Part shown: positions 63,303 to 64,000 of the stretch, in pieces | How the letters are laid out: every line of letters begins with the position of its first letter | How positions within the stretch are numbered: the stretch's first letter is position 1 | From: Ampelomyces quisqualis | Taxonomy: Eukaryota > Ascomycota > Dothideomycetes > Pleosporales > Phaeosphaeriaceae | DNA length: 64,000 nucleotides | Assembly (NCBI GenBank): GCA_018398575.1 | Contig: JAGTXZ010000010.1 | Coordinates: 1,736,001 to 1,800,000, forward strand | Direction of reading: 5' to 3' | Notes under the pieces: model-generated | What the model was told of the DNA's origin: nothing | What the model saw: the letters and a program-made list of their open reading frames with translations, nothing else | The model's database searches: none | Made by a program: the position numbers and the translations under genes

Positions 63303-64000
63303 CTAAAACAGACCGAAGTTGTGGGCGAAGTAGAGGAGGGAGGCAACGGTGGTGCCGGAGGTGAAGAGGAGGACTTTAAGCGTCATTTTCTCAGACTGTG
63401 ACAAAGCACCGTTCTTCACACAGTTGGCGCACTGGAAGTCTGCGGTTTCGTTAGCAAGGCTTGAGTAACGTTGATATTTGACATGACTTACCAGTCCAAT
63501 TTACATATGGCTGCGATGTGTACATGCCAAAGGTGAATTGGCTGAACGTGCCAAGGTAGCCAGGCCGTGGCGCCGCAGTGACGCTAGATTCGGCATCGTA
63601 AATCAAGAGCGTGTACTTTTCAGTCAGGAATGGTGCCTGGCCATCTGGTGTGTTCTTGGTGTCCCAGATCACCTTGGTCTCCTGTGCGGAGATGTTGACG
63701 GCAATTGTGTATGTAGCTTGGTTTGCCGAGCACGAGGCTAGGACATCGATGGCGGAGGGGGTGACGGAGAGGGATGTGTAATTCCATGCAAAAGTGATGA
63801 AATCCTCGACTCGGTAGAATTGGTCGCCCGCAAAAACACCTGGCGTGACCATGGAGATGCCTCCAGCTGGTAACCGAGGATCGAAGCTAGTAGCTTTAGA
63901 CCTGCCTGTGGTTTTGGTACCCTGAGAGCCCGACGCCCTGGCTGAATCGGTTGTCTTGTTTTCATCATCATTGTTATTGTTGTCGCCGCTTTGTGTCGGG
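63303..64000 (-). CDS. DUF7137-like membrane protein, 5' part beyond window
   Basis: Partial gene. Exon 64000-63491 continues off the right edge in frame; a 51-nt intron leads to the last exon 63439-63303. Visible 3' part: a Ser/Thr/Asn-rich segment (DDENKTTDSARASGSQGTKT), then the conserved PAGGISMVTPGVFAGDQFYR, FITFAWNYTSLSVTPSAIDV, WDTKNTP, FLTEKYTLLIYDAESSV, FTFGMYTSQPYVNW and DFQCANC, then a terminal hydrophobic helix (KVLLFTSGTTVASLLYFAHN). This layout resembles DUF7137 proteins, extracellular beta-sandwich with a C-terminal anchor. Function unknown; the name is from memory of the family. Confidence 0.8.

Overview
The window is nuclear DNA of a filamentous ascomycete. Genes carry many short (about 45-75 nt) GT-AG introns, and the gene families are fungal: a GH55 glucanase, a Yap-type bZIP factor, a secreted lactonase and a DUF7137-like membrane protein. 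The mix suggests Dothideomycetes, probably Pleosporales; that placement rests on recognising protein families, not on a search. I see no rRNA, tRNA, CRISPR array or bacterial operon. Almost every gene is monocistronic, with its own promoter or a shared divergent one.

Layout. 0-17 kb: a secreted GH55 beta-1,3-glucanase (+); a UFD1-like protein with C-terminal zinc fingers (-), divergent from an F-box protein (+); YIP1 (+); cytochrome c heme lyase (+); ARP8 (+); pterin-4a-carbinolamine dehydratase (-); and a Yap/Pap1-like bZIP factor (+). 17-28 kb is an accessory stretch: two related small orphan genes, one with a nonsense codon; an odd split deaminase; a secreted lactonase; a decayed FAD-linked oxidase; a small secreted protein; and a six-unit tandem array built around the palindrome TGCCTAATTAGGCA. 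28-31 kb: SAM50 (-) divergent from UBC6 (+). 31-35 kb is a gene-poor gap. 35-46 kb: a sugar transporter (+), ISA2 (-) divergent from kynureninase (+), and DNA polymerase alpha (-) divergent from the oligoribonuclease REX2 (+). 46-51 kb: a small membrane protein, a MITE-like inverted-repeat element, an HpcH/HpaI aldolase, the relic of an alpha/beta hydrolase, and a Ser/Thr-rich secreted protein. 52-64 kb: VPS35 (+), two gene relics, an orphan membrane protein (-), the SNF2 ATPase RAD26/CSB (+), and a DUF7137-like protein (-) running off the right edge.

The genes do not form a pathway. Themes recur: ubiquitin/proteasome (UFD1-like, F-box, UBC6), mitochondrial biogenesis (heme lyase, SAM50, ISA2, REX2), DNA and chromatin (POL1, RAD26, ARP8) and membrane traffic (YIP1, VPS35). 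Between the housekeeping genes lie at least four or five decaying accessory genes (oxidase, hydrolase, orphan, secreted-protein relics), which is where gene turnover is concentrated.

Exon coordinates come from reading splice signals and phase by eye. Models whose total length is a multiple of three and which restore a known family alignment are marked with high confidence. No system with an obviously new mechanism was found. The most unusual items are the palindrome array, the UFD1-AZUL-like architecture, the deaminase whose zinc motifs are about 280 residues apart, the GC-AG intron in VPS35, the 6-nt microexon in the GH55 gene, and the alternative zinc-finger tail of the F-box gene.
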